DNA of 64,000 nt from the NCBI GenBank assembly GCA_045110515.1, contig JBGCGD010000016.1:1-64000 (forward strand), given 5' to 3'. Under the pieces are notes generated by a model, which worked only from the letters and a program-made list of their open reading frames with translations, had not been told where the DNA came from and searched no databases. This document shows, in pieces, positions 25,123 to 34,060 of the stretch. The translations under genes were made by a program, and so were the position numbers. The DNA is from Granulosicoccus sp045110515. GTDB lineage: Bacteria; Pseudomonadota; Gammaproteobacteria; Granulosicoccales; Granulosicoccaceae. The first letter of the stretch is position 1. The number at the start of each line of letters is the position of its first letter.

Positions 25123-27063
25123 TGGTACCGTGCCACGACGCCAACTCTCATAGTAATAACGTGAGTCTTTTGAAGGCATGAATCCCATTTGATAGCGAAA
25201 TCGTGTGCCAGAAATCGCGCTGACCGGAATCGAAAAAACAACAGCCTCAAGCTCACCTTCGTGAACAAGCTGCCCTCTATAGACGGCATCAGTGCCAGCT
25301 GCGAGATTTGTTGCAACCTGGCCAATACGGATAGCAAATCTTTGAGGCGTTTTATAAGTTCGATTAATTGCTTCATCATCTGAAACATCCTGAGCAGTAG
25401 CAGATGGCCGCTCATAGGCTGACAACACTGCTCGTACAATAATACGATCTGTAGCGGAGTCTTTTGTCGTGGTTATCTTGGTGAACTCAGGGAATACAGA
25501 TTCGTCTATTTGCTCATACAAGGACTCACTTTTCACGCTCCAAGCGGCATTCACAGTATCCAAGTCGCAATCAATGACACGCATAGTGTCTCGCCAAAAT
25601 AAGGCAGCAGGCAACCCTCTGGGAGCACCTTCCCGCCCGGTTGCCCTGACAAAATCAGACGGTGCTAGCTGCCCGCAAGTGTTTACCAACGCATCAACCC
25701 AAAGGTCTCCAAGACTGTAATGTAAATCTGCGTCAAAACTCTCTGCAAAACCTTGAGCATCAATCATATGATTGAAGTCTATGTTTTGACGAGTCATCGC
25801 GACACTTGCCAAAGCCCAATTACTTTGCCGTCTACTTGTTTCAGGAACAACGCCAAAGGACAAATGCTGCGCCATTCCTTCAATAAAAAATTTCAGAGCA
25901 GAATAGTTTTCTGACAAGGATCTGTCCGACTCGATGGCTTGCAACACATGTGCTGCCTCATGAACCAACACTCGCCTTTGAGAAATATCGTCTTCAAATG
26001 AATCGAGGTCGATTTGTATTTTTTTCCACTTTGCCAGTCCTGCCGCGTGCTCACTTTGAGCGGTTAAATCAACCCGTATTCGTGGCAACTCAGAAACCCC
26101 CATCAACTCACTAAGATGGCTCAAATCATTTTCAGCAAATTCAAGTAAATATTTGACGACAGATTCTTTTTCCGATGGATAAGCAAATCGGTAGTGATCA
26201 GTTGCAGCAATTTTTACTTTCGTTGCTGCCGAGTCTGAACCTGTTCCAGACTCAACCTGAAATAACATAGCCCCTGCTAAAAGTATGAATCCGAACAACC
26301 CTCCGACAAACTGAACAAACCGATAGGAGCGAGAAGCGGATTTCTGATTCGTTTTACCCGATTCAGCGCGATCCCAAAGGCGGTATGCGAATAGCAAAAT
26401 TAGGACTGCAACAACAGTATGAAACAGCAAACCCTTGGAATTTACGATGAGATCCGATCCTTGATACTCATTGGCAAGCAAGGCGAACACACTCCAGTGC
26501 CCCGATGTACCTAAATACGATTCAGCCAGCACCAGCAATAACAAGTAGATAAAGTACAGGATTAGCCCGAGTGTGCGAAACCAAGACAACAGCACCCCGT
26601 GCGACAGAATTATGAAAAGAAATAAACTGTCTCGCCATAGCAATGTAAACCAGACTTGAGGATAAAACCGCCCACCCATGGACTCTGGATTACTCGATAA
26701 AAAAAGAACATCCAAGCTATAGCTAAGCCCATTAAATCCGACCAGCAACAGCCAGGCAGAAAGCACTTTCGCAATAAAGATAGATTTTCTGGAGACGGGC
26801 AAAGATCTTAGTAAATCGATAGTGCCTTCGTCGTGTTCGCGTGGAAACAGGCTATACGCAGTAACTAACGCCAGTAGAATAATAAATACCGCCACCGCGG
26901 CACTGGAATTGTAATCGCAATAACCTTCACACCAATCACCAAAGGTATTTTCATCGACGCGCTCAGTGAAAAACTGAATGCCATACCCGAAAACTAAGAT
27001 CGCAAACCAAAGGTATGAGATAGGTTGTAGCTGACGTATTTCCTTAGCAATCAGCCGTATCAT
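25105..27063 (-). CDS. ABC-2 type permease fused to an HExxH (gluzincin-like) peptidase domain
   Basis: 652 residues. N-terminal ABC-2 permease (about 1-265) with six or seven hydrophobic segments; the segment YSLFPREHDEGTIDLLRSLPVSR is typical of the NosY/ABC-2 group. After the last helix (FGFILLAGAMLFQV) comes a presumably extracytoplasmic domain with H368-E-A-A-H372 and a candidate third ligand Glu395 in FIEGMAQ, an HExxH-x22-E gluzincin arrangement like M1/M61-type peptidases. C-terminal domain of about 150 residues is unassigned. ATG overlaps the stop of the sister permease (ATGA). Such fusions with M1-like domains are known in bacteria but their substrates are not. Confidence 0.8.
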   Translation of the reverse strand: MIRLIAKEIRQLQPISYLWFAILVFGYGIQFFTERVDENTFGDWCEGYCDYNSSAAVAVFIILLALVTAYSLFPREHDEGTIDLLRSLPVSRKSIFIAKVLSAWLLLVGFNGLSYSLDVLFLSSNPESMGGRFYPQVWFTLLWRDSLFLFIILSHGVLLSWFRTLGLILYFIYLLLLVLAESYLGTSGHWSVFALLANEYQGSDLIVNSKGLLFHTVVAVLILLFAYRLWDRAESGKTNQKSASRSYRFVQFVGGLFGFILLAGAMLFQVESGTGSDSAATKVKIAATDHYRFAYPSEKESVVKYLLEFAENDLSHLSELMGVSELPRIRVDLTAQSEHAAGLAKWKKIQIDLDSFEDDISQRRVLVHEAAHVLQAIESDRSLSENYSALKFFIEGMAQHLSFGVVPETSRRQSNWALASVAMTRQNIDFNHMIDAQGFAESFDADLHYSLGDLWVDALVNTCGQLAPSDFVRATGREGAPRGLPAALFWRDTMRVIDCDLDTVNAAWSVKSESLYEQIDESVFPEFTKITTTKDSATDRIIVRAVLSAYERPSATAQDVSDDEAINRTYKTPQRFAIRIGQVATNLAAGTDAVYRGQLVHEGELEAVVFSIPVSAISGTRFRYQMGFMPSKDSRYYYESWRRGTVPLSGKS

Positions 27064-28988
27064 TGGATGTCCATACGCTCGGTGTGAATTCTAAGCGGCT
27101 GGTGAAACTTTTCACCCTCATATTCCAAGGCAACGATCGCCCGATCTCCGGAAGCGTAAAAACTCTCGATACGATGAGCGGGAAGTAGAGTCTGGCAGAA
27201 AGCGATGTCCTTATAATCATCGGCTAAATCAAATTCCGTATCAAAAGGTCCAATGTTTTCATGCTTCAATACACACTGACCCGACATATCGCTCAGATTG
27301 GTTAACAATGGAAGAGAGGATTCTCGAACCTCATAACTTGCTATTAGCGTGTGTACGCCTTCGTCATCAAAGGCACTCGTAACATTGCCGCTCAGTGCCG
27401 GCAAACTCTCAAAATAGGCAAGAATCTCGGGGTTTTTCTGTTGCTCAGTTAACCAACTCACCCACTCATCAAGAAATATCGACATATCGGTACCGAGAAT
27501 CTTTTCCATACGATTGACAGGCGAAGTACGGCGATCTTTTATGCTGGCAAGCACGGTAGAGCTCAGAGGTAGCGTTAAAAATTCATTGGCTAACGCAATG
27601 ACAACGTCACGGCCTTTAGCCTGTTCGATGTAATACATAGCAGACCATGCCAATGCCTCCGCTGACGGATACGCGAAACGATCAGCGGTAAGCTGCCAGC
27701 GATTGACAAGCTCTTTGGCCCGTGGATCGACATCTAATACCCAAATGGCTCTGGCTAGAAGCTCCGCGGCATGCTCATCGTTTGAATCAATATGGCTCTG
27801 CTCTGCCCACCAACGCGTGAAACCATCAAGAACCCAGTGATAGGGTTCAATCAGGGCACGCCCGTTAGTCTGAGCGCTTAATACACCGTGTAAGATAACC
27901 GCATCAAGCACGGCATCGTCGTAGCTGTCGTGTTCAAGCCAATTAGCCGCCACAAAGACCCCAGCAGAGGTCATGTATTCTATATCGAACTTATCTCGGT
28001 TCGGTGCAAGTGCCAGCTTTACATCAGGTAACGAATTTAGACCAAGAGATGCCTGCATCGCAATTAGGGAATCACTGATGCGCTGCATATAGGCATCTGC
28101 ACTATCCCGATATCTCTCACTTAAATAGAGCACCGAGAGGACGGGATCGCTGCTTCGTAGTACTTGCTTACTTGAAAATTGAATAGGTTCAATTGCTGTG
28201 TTTTCAGCCACGGTACTCCATACCGCTATGCCGGCTGTCATCAAAACACTGATTGCTACGAAGTCGCGGCGGGTCATCGGCTTTGACAGGCGTTCTAGCA
28301 CAGACCCCTCGCCAAGCTTTGTGAGAATAAAGCCGAAGGCAGTAAATACCATTGCTAAAACAGCTGTGCCCAGTATATCGAACCAGGGCACGATATCTCT
28401 TTCAAAGACAAACAGCTGCTCATCCATGAGGGCAAATGGAGGTATTTTGTCCGCGTCAATACCAGGGTAGAACAGCAACGCTGCAACCGTTAAAGCAAGA
28501 ACGAGATAAAGCAATACTCGCAAATAACCACATAAGCTAAAACAAAATACGATGCTCCAGTAAAGCCACATCATGACCAGTGTCTTACCAGCGAGCAGGA
28601 GCAAATACTGCGAGGTAATTTCATCTGCTGCGCTGGCAGACTTTGCTGCCAATGCAATCATCACCAAAGCAAGACCGGATAAAAAAACAAGGCCAAGCAA
28701 GTACTTTAATATCAGAGGCAAATTCGGCCCAAGAGGTAAGGCCTCAACAAACAAACGCGTACCACTAAGGTATTCACCCACGATTAGGCGATTGCCTAAT
28801 ATGAGGGCAACTACAGGCATCAGGTATAACAATGCGTAACGCACTATTTCCAGAGAGCTCATGCTGTAGGCTGCCTGCTTATTCTGAATAAGCAGCAAAA
28901 GAAAAACAACCACGCAACCGAAAGTTAAAAACAGCACGGGCATCCAATGCTCGCGGATATCTTTTCCCAACAAAGAAAAGGCGACCAT
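27060..28988 (-). CDS. ABC-2 type permease fused to a degenerate peptidase-like domain
   Basis: About 642 residues, same plan as its neighbour: N-terminal hydrophobic permease (about 15-265) with GEYLSGTRLFVEALPLGPN in the place of the neighbour's PREHDEGTIDLLRSLP, then a domain with the peptidase-like layout but no HExxH. The aligned stretch reads VILHGVLSAQTNGRA, followed by WVLDGFTRWWAE, so the first His is kept and the catalytic Glu and second His are lost. Start: ATG 28988 is 7 bases after the ATPase stop; ATG 29027 would overlap it by 32 bases. Probably forms the heterodimeric membrane part with the 25105-27063 product. Confidence 0.8.
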   Translation of the reverse strand: MVAFSLLGKDIREHWMPVLFLTFGCVVVFLLLLIQNKQAAYSMSSLEIVRYALLYLMPVVALILGNRLIVGEYLSGTRLFVEALPLGPNLPLILKYLLGLVFLSGLALVMIALAAKSASAADEITSQYLLLLAGKTLVMMWLYWSIVFCFSLCGYLRVLLYLVLALTVAALLFYPGIDADKIPPFALMDEQLFVFERDIVPWFDILGTAVLAMVFTAFGFILTKLGEGSVLERLSKPMTRRDFVAISVLMTAGIAVWSTVAENTAIEPIQFSSKQVLRSSDPVLSVLYLSERYRDSADAYMQRISDSLIAMQASLGLNSLPDVKLALAPNRDKFDIEYMTSAGVFVAANWLEHDSYDDAVLDAVILHGVLSAQTNGRALIEPYHWVLDGFTRWWAEQSHIDSNDEHAAELLARAIWVLDVDPRAKELVNRWQLTADRFAYPSAEALAWSAMYYIEQAKGRDVVIALANEFLTLPLSSTVLASIKDRRTSPVNRMEKILGTDMSIFLDEWVSWLTEQQKNPEILAYFESLPALSGNVTSAFDDEGVHTLIASYEVRESSLPLLTNLSDMSGQCVLKHENIGPFDTEFDLADDYKDIAFCQTLLPAHRIESFYASGDRAIVALEYEGEKFHQPLRIHTERMDIQ

Positions 28989-28995
28989 AAAGAGC

Positions 28996-29937
28996 CTACG
29001 TTTTCGCCACGATAGCGATAAACACATCTTCCAGAGTCATCGGTTCATTTATCCAACCTTCACGAGGGAGCATGGATAAGGAGGACATAACTGCCTCAGG
29101 AAATTGCAACGTGACAACCCATCGACCTTGTCGTTCTCCTTGCTTGAGCATTTTGAGACGGTGATTGACAAAATCACCTGGCATATCACCCGCGACATAT
29201 TGGTCAATGGGAATAGACCAGCTTCTTATACTGTTGCGCAGCGGCTCCAAGGCACCGTCATAGACTGTTTTCCCTGATTCAACAATCGCTATACGATCGG
29301 CAATGGCTTCTATCTCATCAATTAGATGTGTTGAGAAAAAAGTGGTCGCTCCATCACTCATGGTTTGCTCGCGGACTAAGTCGAGAAATTCCCGACGAGC
29401 GACTGGGTCCATGCCGGCTGTGGGTTCATCAAGAATGAGCAGCCGCGGCCTACTAGCTAATGCTAAGCTCAGCGCTAACTTTGCCTTCATCCCCCCTGAA
29501 AAGGTGCCTATTCGACGCTTGATGGGGAGTTGAAAATCACCTAACAACTGCTGGTAACGAGCCTCATCCCAGCTTGGATAAAAACCGCGAACGAACTTTG
29601 ACAACACCTTAGGCGTCATCCAAGGATACATATTTTGATCTTGTGCAACGTAACCAATTTTCTGGCGAATACCGATTAGATCAGATTTGAGCGAACTCCC
29701 AAAAAGACTAATCTGACCAGCGTCAGCTTGAGTGATTCCCATGAGTAGCCTAATAGCTGTCGATTTCCCCGCTCCGTTACGCCCCAGAAAACCGAACACT
29801 TCACCTGGGAATACATCCATACTCAGCCCATCAAGCACCTTCAAATTTCCAAACGATTTTTGTACTTCGCGCATCCGCAGCACAGGGTTGTCTGTCCGAG
29901 GTTTAACAAACAAGGGGCTATCCAGAGTTTCTATCAT
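28996..29937 (-). CDS. ABC transporter ATP-binding protein
   Basis: 313 residues. Walker A GRNGAGKS, Q-loop YVAQDQ, signature FSGGMKAKLALSLAL, Walker B LLILDEPTAGMDP, switch His in FFSTHL; a C-terminal ~80-residue extension as in CcmA/NatA-like drug and lipid exporters. First gene of the three-gene transporter operon, followed directly by the two permease-peptidase fusions. Substrate unknown. Confidence 0.93.
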   Translation of the reverse strand: MIETLDSPLFVKPRTDNPVLRMREVQKSFGNLKVLDGLSMDVFPGEVFGFLGRNGAGKSTAIRLLMGITQADAGQISLFGSSLKSDLIGIRQKIGYVAQDQNMYPWMTPKVLSKFVRGFYPSWDEARYQQLLGDFQLPIKRRIGTFSGGMKAKLALSLALASRPRLLILDEPTAGMDPVARREFLDLVREQTMSDGATTFFSTHLIDEIEAIADRIAIVESGKTVYDGALEPLRNSIRSWSIPIDQYVAGDMPGDFVNHRLKMLKQGERQGRWVVTLQFPEAVMSSLSMLPREGWINEPMTLEDVFIAIVAKT

Positions 29938-30023
29938 TTAGCGTTTGCTATACCGCTGAAAAGTGTCTCCTATATTACGCGAATATGTCGCTATCGTATT
30001 GCTACGGCCAATATGCCACTGCA

Positions 30024-30051
30024 TTGACAGACAATTTTGTTACGCTGTACT
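30024..30051 (+). promoter_or_regulatory. Sigma-70 promoter for the GFA-like / Gfo-Idh-MocA pair
   Basis: -35 TTGACA (perfect), 16 bases, -10 TGTACT. Start near 30058, leader about 50 bases. It lies downstream of the first in-frame start at 29985, which supports ATG 30108 as the true start. Confidence 0.6.
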
Positions 30052-30107
30052 CGGCATCGTGCCCACAACCCCTGCTATCGCAATTTTCCAGATCTAGGTG
30101 TACAACA

Positions 30108-30788
30108 ATGAACCAAAAAATCACTGTGTCATGCGCGTGCACAAAGGTCTTAGCATCTGTGAACCTATCAGAGCAGCGCAAACCCACCCGATTGAAATGC
30201 TATTGCATAGACTGCCAAACCTATGCGCAGCATCTGAACGCCGCCGAGTCGCAACTGGATGCCAATGGCGGCACGGATATCCTGCAATTGTCGCCGGCGA
30301 CACTGTCCATTCAATACGGAAAGGAGTTGCTCGGAAACTTAAATTTGAAACCCGATGGAATTTACCGCTGGTATTCGACCTGCTGCAATACACCGTTGTT
30401 CAATACACCCAGCAAAGTTGATATGCCTTACTTAGGCTTACTAACCACCAACATCACCAAAGTCTCTCAAACTGCCCGACCCGCAAAAAGCAAAAGTCAG
30501 AACACCAAGATAGAAAGAGAGAATAGAGAGAACGTGCTCAATGAGTGTCTGGGGCCCGTGAACTATGGCGTGTGTGCAGGCAAGCAATATCCCATGTCGA
30601 CAGATTGGCCGGTGGCGAAAGGATTCGGCATGAGGGGAATCTTAGGAACTTTGCGCAATATGGCCCGTTGGCGCTTACGAGGAGATCACAAAAAATCTAT
30701 TTTGATAGACGCTGAAACAGGAAAACCTTTGGTACCCCCAACCGTTATTAGCTTGGAAGAACGCCAAGCCGCTAAAAGCAAAATATAG
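30108..30788 (+). CDS. GFA-like zinc-binding protein (DUF6151 type)
   Basis: 226 residues from ATG 30108, which has AGGTG 8 bases upstream. Cysteines are placed as in the GFA/CENP-V fold: C9-x-C11, C31-x-C33-x-x-C36, and C92-C93 in YSTCCNTPLF, which would hold structural and catalytic-like zinc ions. The C-terminal 100 residues are specific to this group (RWRLRGDHKKSILIDAETGKP). GFA relatives act on glutathione adducts, but no activity is known for this subgroup. Followed after 13 bases by an oxidoreductase gene. Confidence 0.75.
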   Translation: MNQKITVSCACTKVLASVNLSEQRKPTRLKCYCIDCQTYAQHLNAAESQLDANGGTDILQLSPATLSIQYGKELLGNLNLKPDGIYRWYSTCCNTPLFNTPSKVDMPYLGLLTTNITKVSQTARPAKSKSQNTKIERENRENVLNECLGPVNYGVCAGKQYPMSTDWPVAKGFGMRGILGTLRNMARWRLRGDHKKSILIDAETGKPLVPPTVISLEERQAAKSKI

Positions 30789-30801
30789 TGGACGCTTGCT
30801 G

Positions 30802-31818
30802 ATGCCTGATATCAAAGTAGCCTGTATAGGCGCTGGATACTTTAGTCAATTCCATTACGATGCCTGGTCGCGTATTCCCAGCGTTTCGGTGGTTGGTTCA
30901 ATGGACGCCTCAAGAGATGCCGCATTAGCCACCGGCTACACAGCGTTTAGCAGCATAGACGATTTATTGAATGTAACTAAACCACAACTGCTGGATATCA
31001 TTACTCCACCCTCAACTCATCTTGGGTTTATCAAACAAGCTCTTCGCAGTAATGTCGAAGTTATCATTTGCCAAAAGCCGTTTTGTACGAATTTAAACGA
31101 AGCTGAAAAAGCCACTCGCTTATGTACAGAAGCAGGTGTTGTCCTCATCATTCATGAGAATTTCAGATTCCAGCCGTGGTATCGCAGCATGCGTCAAGCG
31201 ATCCAAGACAAGCTGCTTGGGGACGTTCACCAAGTGACATTTCGCTTGAGAACAGGAGACGGGCAAGGGCCCGATGCTTATCTCGATAGGCAACCCTATT
31301 TTCAATCAATGCCTAAATTATTAGTTCACGAAACCGGTGTCCACTGGATTGATACATTCAAATTTTTGATGGGCGACATTCTTGCTGTCTATGCAGATTT
31401 GCGAAAGATGAATCCTGCAATAAAAGGCGAGGACGCAGGCTATGTCATATTTGAATTTGCCGAAGGCAAACGAGCCGTATTTGATGGAAACAGGCATCTT
31501 GATCATGCAGCCCACAATCATCGATTGACACTGGGTGAGTGCCTGCTGGAAGGGACAAAAGGCACCATCCAATTGAATGGGAATGGTGAGCTTTCCCATC
31601 GGCAGTTTGGTGATGTGCACAGCAAGACCTTGTTGCAGGCTCAGGAGTGGCCAGGGTTCGCAGGGGATTGCGTCTACGCGCTTCAAAGCCACGTTATTAA
31701 CGCCATGATGCACAAGCAGCCATTTGAGAACAGCGCAGAGGACTATCTATCTGTGATTAAAGTGGAAGAGGCAATTTACGAATCCGCTGCAAACCAAACC
31801 CGCATCCCTATTCGGTAG
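30802..31818 (+). CDS. Gfo/Idh/MocA family oxidoreductase
   Basis: 338 residues. N-terminal Rossmann fold with VACIGAGYFSQFHYDAW (NAD(P) binding) and the catalytic-loop motif written QKPFCTN where most members have EKPxa; the lysine is kept. C-terminal alpha/beta dimerisation domain with VHETGVHWIDTFKFLMG carrying the substrate His/Asp. Acts on a sugar, inositol or similar polyol; substrate not evident. ATG 30802 is preferred over TTG 30796. Likely co-transcribed with the GFA-like gene. Confidence 0.87.
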   Translation: MPDIKVACIGAGYFSQFHYDAWSRIPSVSVVGSMDASRDAALATGYTAFSSIDDLLNVTKPQLLDIITPPSTHLGFIKQALRSNVEVIICQKPFCTNLNEAEKATRLCTEAGVVLIIHENFRFQPWYRSMRQAIQDKLLGDVHQVTFRLRTGDGQGPDAYLDRQPYFQSMPKLLVHETGVHWIDTFKFLMGDILAVYADLRKMNPAIKGEDAGYVIFEFAEGKRAVFDGNRHLDHAAHNHRLTLGECLLEGTKGTIQLNGNGELSHRQFGDVHSKTLLQAQEWPGFAGDCVYALQSHVINAMMHKQPFENSAEDYLSVIKVEEAIYESAANQTRIPIR

Positions 31819-32046
31819 TGCCTCAACTGAAACCCACCATCCTGCTAGCGCATTGATAAAAGGCCAGGTAAGAGCCGCCTCCTCCACCTACGCGGCAAAT
31901 AGCCCAGCACGGAACATAAATAGCTTTAAAAACATGCGCTTGATGCAAACCCCATCACTGAAATTGTCTCTGTGGTCATAGGAATTCGCTCAACCCGGCA
32001 CGACCTGTGCCATGCCAATAGAAGGATTGAGACTTATACTGTCACC

Positions 32047-34053
32047 ATGAAAGGATATGCACGAATAGCCGCGGCCGTCCCGGCAGCTGCGGTCGCAGAC
32101 ATTGAAACCAACCGTGACCGTACACTCGCCCTATGGCGAGAGGCTGATGCGGCGGGTGCGAATACCGTGGTTTTCCCGGAGCTGGGCTTAAGCGGTTACA
32201 GCATTAGGGATCTATCGTTAAACACAACCCTACTCGACGCCTGCGAACAATCGTTGCTGTCCTTAATTGAATCGGGAAAATCGCTAGAACCGGTTGCTGT
32301 GGTTGGAATCCCGTTGCGCTTTAATCACGGTTTGTATAACTGCGCCGCTGTTATTCATCAAGGCCAATTATTGGGTGTCGTACCTAAAGGGTATTTACCC
32401 AACTATCGCGAGTTTGAAGAAGCCCGGTGGTTCAGATCAGGCTTTGATTTACCGCAAGATGCCTCTATTAGCTTAGGCCAGTTTCAAGCACCGTTCGGTT
32501 TAGACCTTCTTTTTCAAAGCTCGTTAACCGACCTCACCTTGGGCATCGAGGTCTGTGAAGATCTGTGGGTACAGGTTCCTCCCAGCAGCTATCAAGTCTC
32601 GGCGGGGGCAACCATCATTTGCAATCTGTCAGCCTCGAATTTCACAATCGGTAAGGCTGAATTGAGGCGACTACTTGCACAGTCCACATCGGATCGCGGT
32701 AAATGTGCCTATGTGTATGTTGCGGCAGGACCCGGAGAATCATCCACAGACGTTAGTTTCGATGCAGACGCGTTTATATGTGAAAACGGACAAACGCTCA
32801 TCGAATCTCAACGGTTTCGTCGAAGCGGTCAGCTAGTAGTGCAAGACATCGACCTTGAACTCCTAGCATTTGAGCGACGATCAACTACGACATTTGGTGA
32901 CTGTGCACGAGAAAACATGTTGGATTTTCGTACCGTCCCATTCAGCTCGAACGAGCCCGATGGACTCGTAAGATCGATTTCCAAAACACCCTTTCTGCCC
33001 AAGGATCCTGCAACTTTGGCAAATCGTTGCTGGGAAATGTTCGAAATCCAATCTAATGCACTGGCCACACGTATGGCAGCGATTGGCAAACCGAAATTGG
33101 TGCTTGGCGTTTCAGGCGGTTTAGATTCCACTCATGCCGCCCTTGTTGCAGCGGCAGCACTGGATTTGCAAGGACAACCCAGAAGCGATTTGATCTGTAT
33201 AACACTACCTGGATTCGGCACCTCCGATGGCACTCGCGATAACGCAGAAAACTTATCGCATGCACTAGGTGCAAGCTTCAGCCAAGTCAGTATTTCAGAT
33301 GCAAGCCGTACGGTACTCAATGCTGTGAACCACGACGTTACCGACGGCGTTAACAACGTCGATGAATTGCTGACCCGACTCAGAGCCCACCCCGAAATGG
33401 GTGATGTGACGCTTGAGAACGTACAGGCAAGGCTTAGAACTCTATTACTGATGACACTAGCTAACCAGAACGGTGGTTTGGTTGTGGGCACCGGAGATTT
33501 ATCTGAAAAAGCACTGGGATGGTCAACCTACGCGGGCGATCATATCGCCATGTACGACGTCAATGCAGGCGTTCCCAAAACACTAATACAGTTTGTCATT
33601 CGCTGGGTAGCTAATGAACGGGCAAGCACCTGGAGTGAAAGTGAATCGTTACGCGAAACGCTGTTCGCCATACTTGACACACCTATATCACCAGAACTGC
33701 TACCGGCGAACGCCGACGGACAGATCGCACAGCTTACTGAAGAACGAATCGGCCCTTACGAACTACACGACTTCTTCCTCTATCATTTTGTAAGACACGG
33801 TGCTCGACCATCACGAATCCTCGATTTAGCGCGAATAGCGTTTGATGAAGCGCAGTACGATGATGAAACACTTAAACGATGGATAACCGTATTTATCAAA
33901 CGATTTTTCATGCATCAGTTCAAGCGCTCTTGTACTGCCGATGGCCCTAAGGTCGGCAATGTCGCCTTATCCCCTAGAGGCGACTGGCGCATGCCATCGG
34001 ATGCTAAACCTGATACCTGGTTAGAGGACGTCGCTAACTGGCCGACACACTAG
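32047..34053 (+). CDS. nadE: Glutamine-dependent NAD(+) synthetase
   Basis: Amidates deamido-NAD with glutamine as nitrogen donor, last step of NAD synthesis. 668 residues. N-terminal glutaminase (nitrilase fold) with Glu in VVFPELGLSGY, Lys in VVPKGYLPNYREFEE and Cys in GIEVCEDLW; C-terminal ATP pyrophosphatase with SGGLDS, TGDLSEKALGWSTYAGDH and the late basic segment KRFFMHQFKRS. Size matches the M. tuberculosis type rather than the short ammonia-dependent type. Start MKGYARIAAAVPAA; a TATACT hexamer ends 6 bases before this ATG and no ribosome site is visible. Convergent with the dehalogenase gene, 7 bases apart. Confidence 0.93.
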   Translation: MKGYARIAAAVPAAAVADIETNRDRTLALWREADAAGANTVVFPELGLSGYSIRDLSLNTTLLDACEQSLLSLIESGKSLEPVAVVGIPLRFNHGLYNCAAVIHQGQLLGVVPKGYLPNYREFEEARWFRSGFDLPQDASISLGQFQAPFGLDLLFQSSLTDLTLGIEVCEDLWVQVPPSSYQVSAGATIICNLSASNFTIGKAELRRLLAQSTSDRGKCAYVYVAAGPGESSTDVSFDADAFICENGQTLIESQRFRRSGQLVVQDIDLELLAFERRSTTTFGDCARENMLDFRTVPFSSNEPDGLVRSISKTPFLPKDPATLANRCWEMFEIQSNALATRMAAIGKPKLVLGVSGGLDSTHAALVAAAALDLQGQPRSDLICITLPGFGTSDGTRDNAENLSHALGASFSQVSISDASRTVLNAVNHDVTDGVNNVDELLTRLRAHPEMGDVTLENVQARLRTLLLMTLANQNGGLVVGTGDLSEKALGWSTYAGDHIAMYDVNAGVPKTLIQFVIRWVANERASTWSESESLRETLFAILDTPISPELLPANADGQIAQLTEERIGPYELHDFFLYHFVRHGARPSRILDLARIAFDEAQYDDETLKRWITVFIKRFFMHQFKRSCTADGPKVGNVALSPRGDWRMPSDAKPDTWLEDVANWPTH

Positions 34054-34060
34054 GCGTCAG

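Noticed and set aside
29985..30107. 41-codon N-terminal extension of the GFA-like protein
   Set aside because: A near-consensus promoter lies inside it, and the ribosome site and conserved Cys region both fit ATG 30108.
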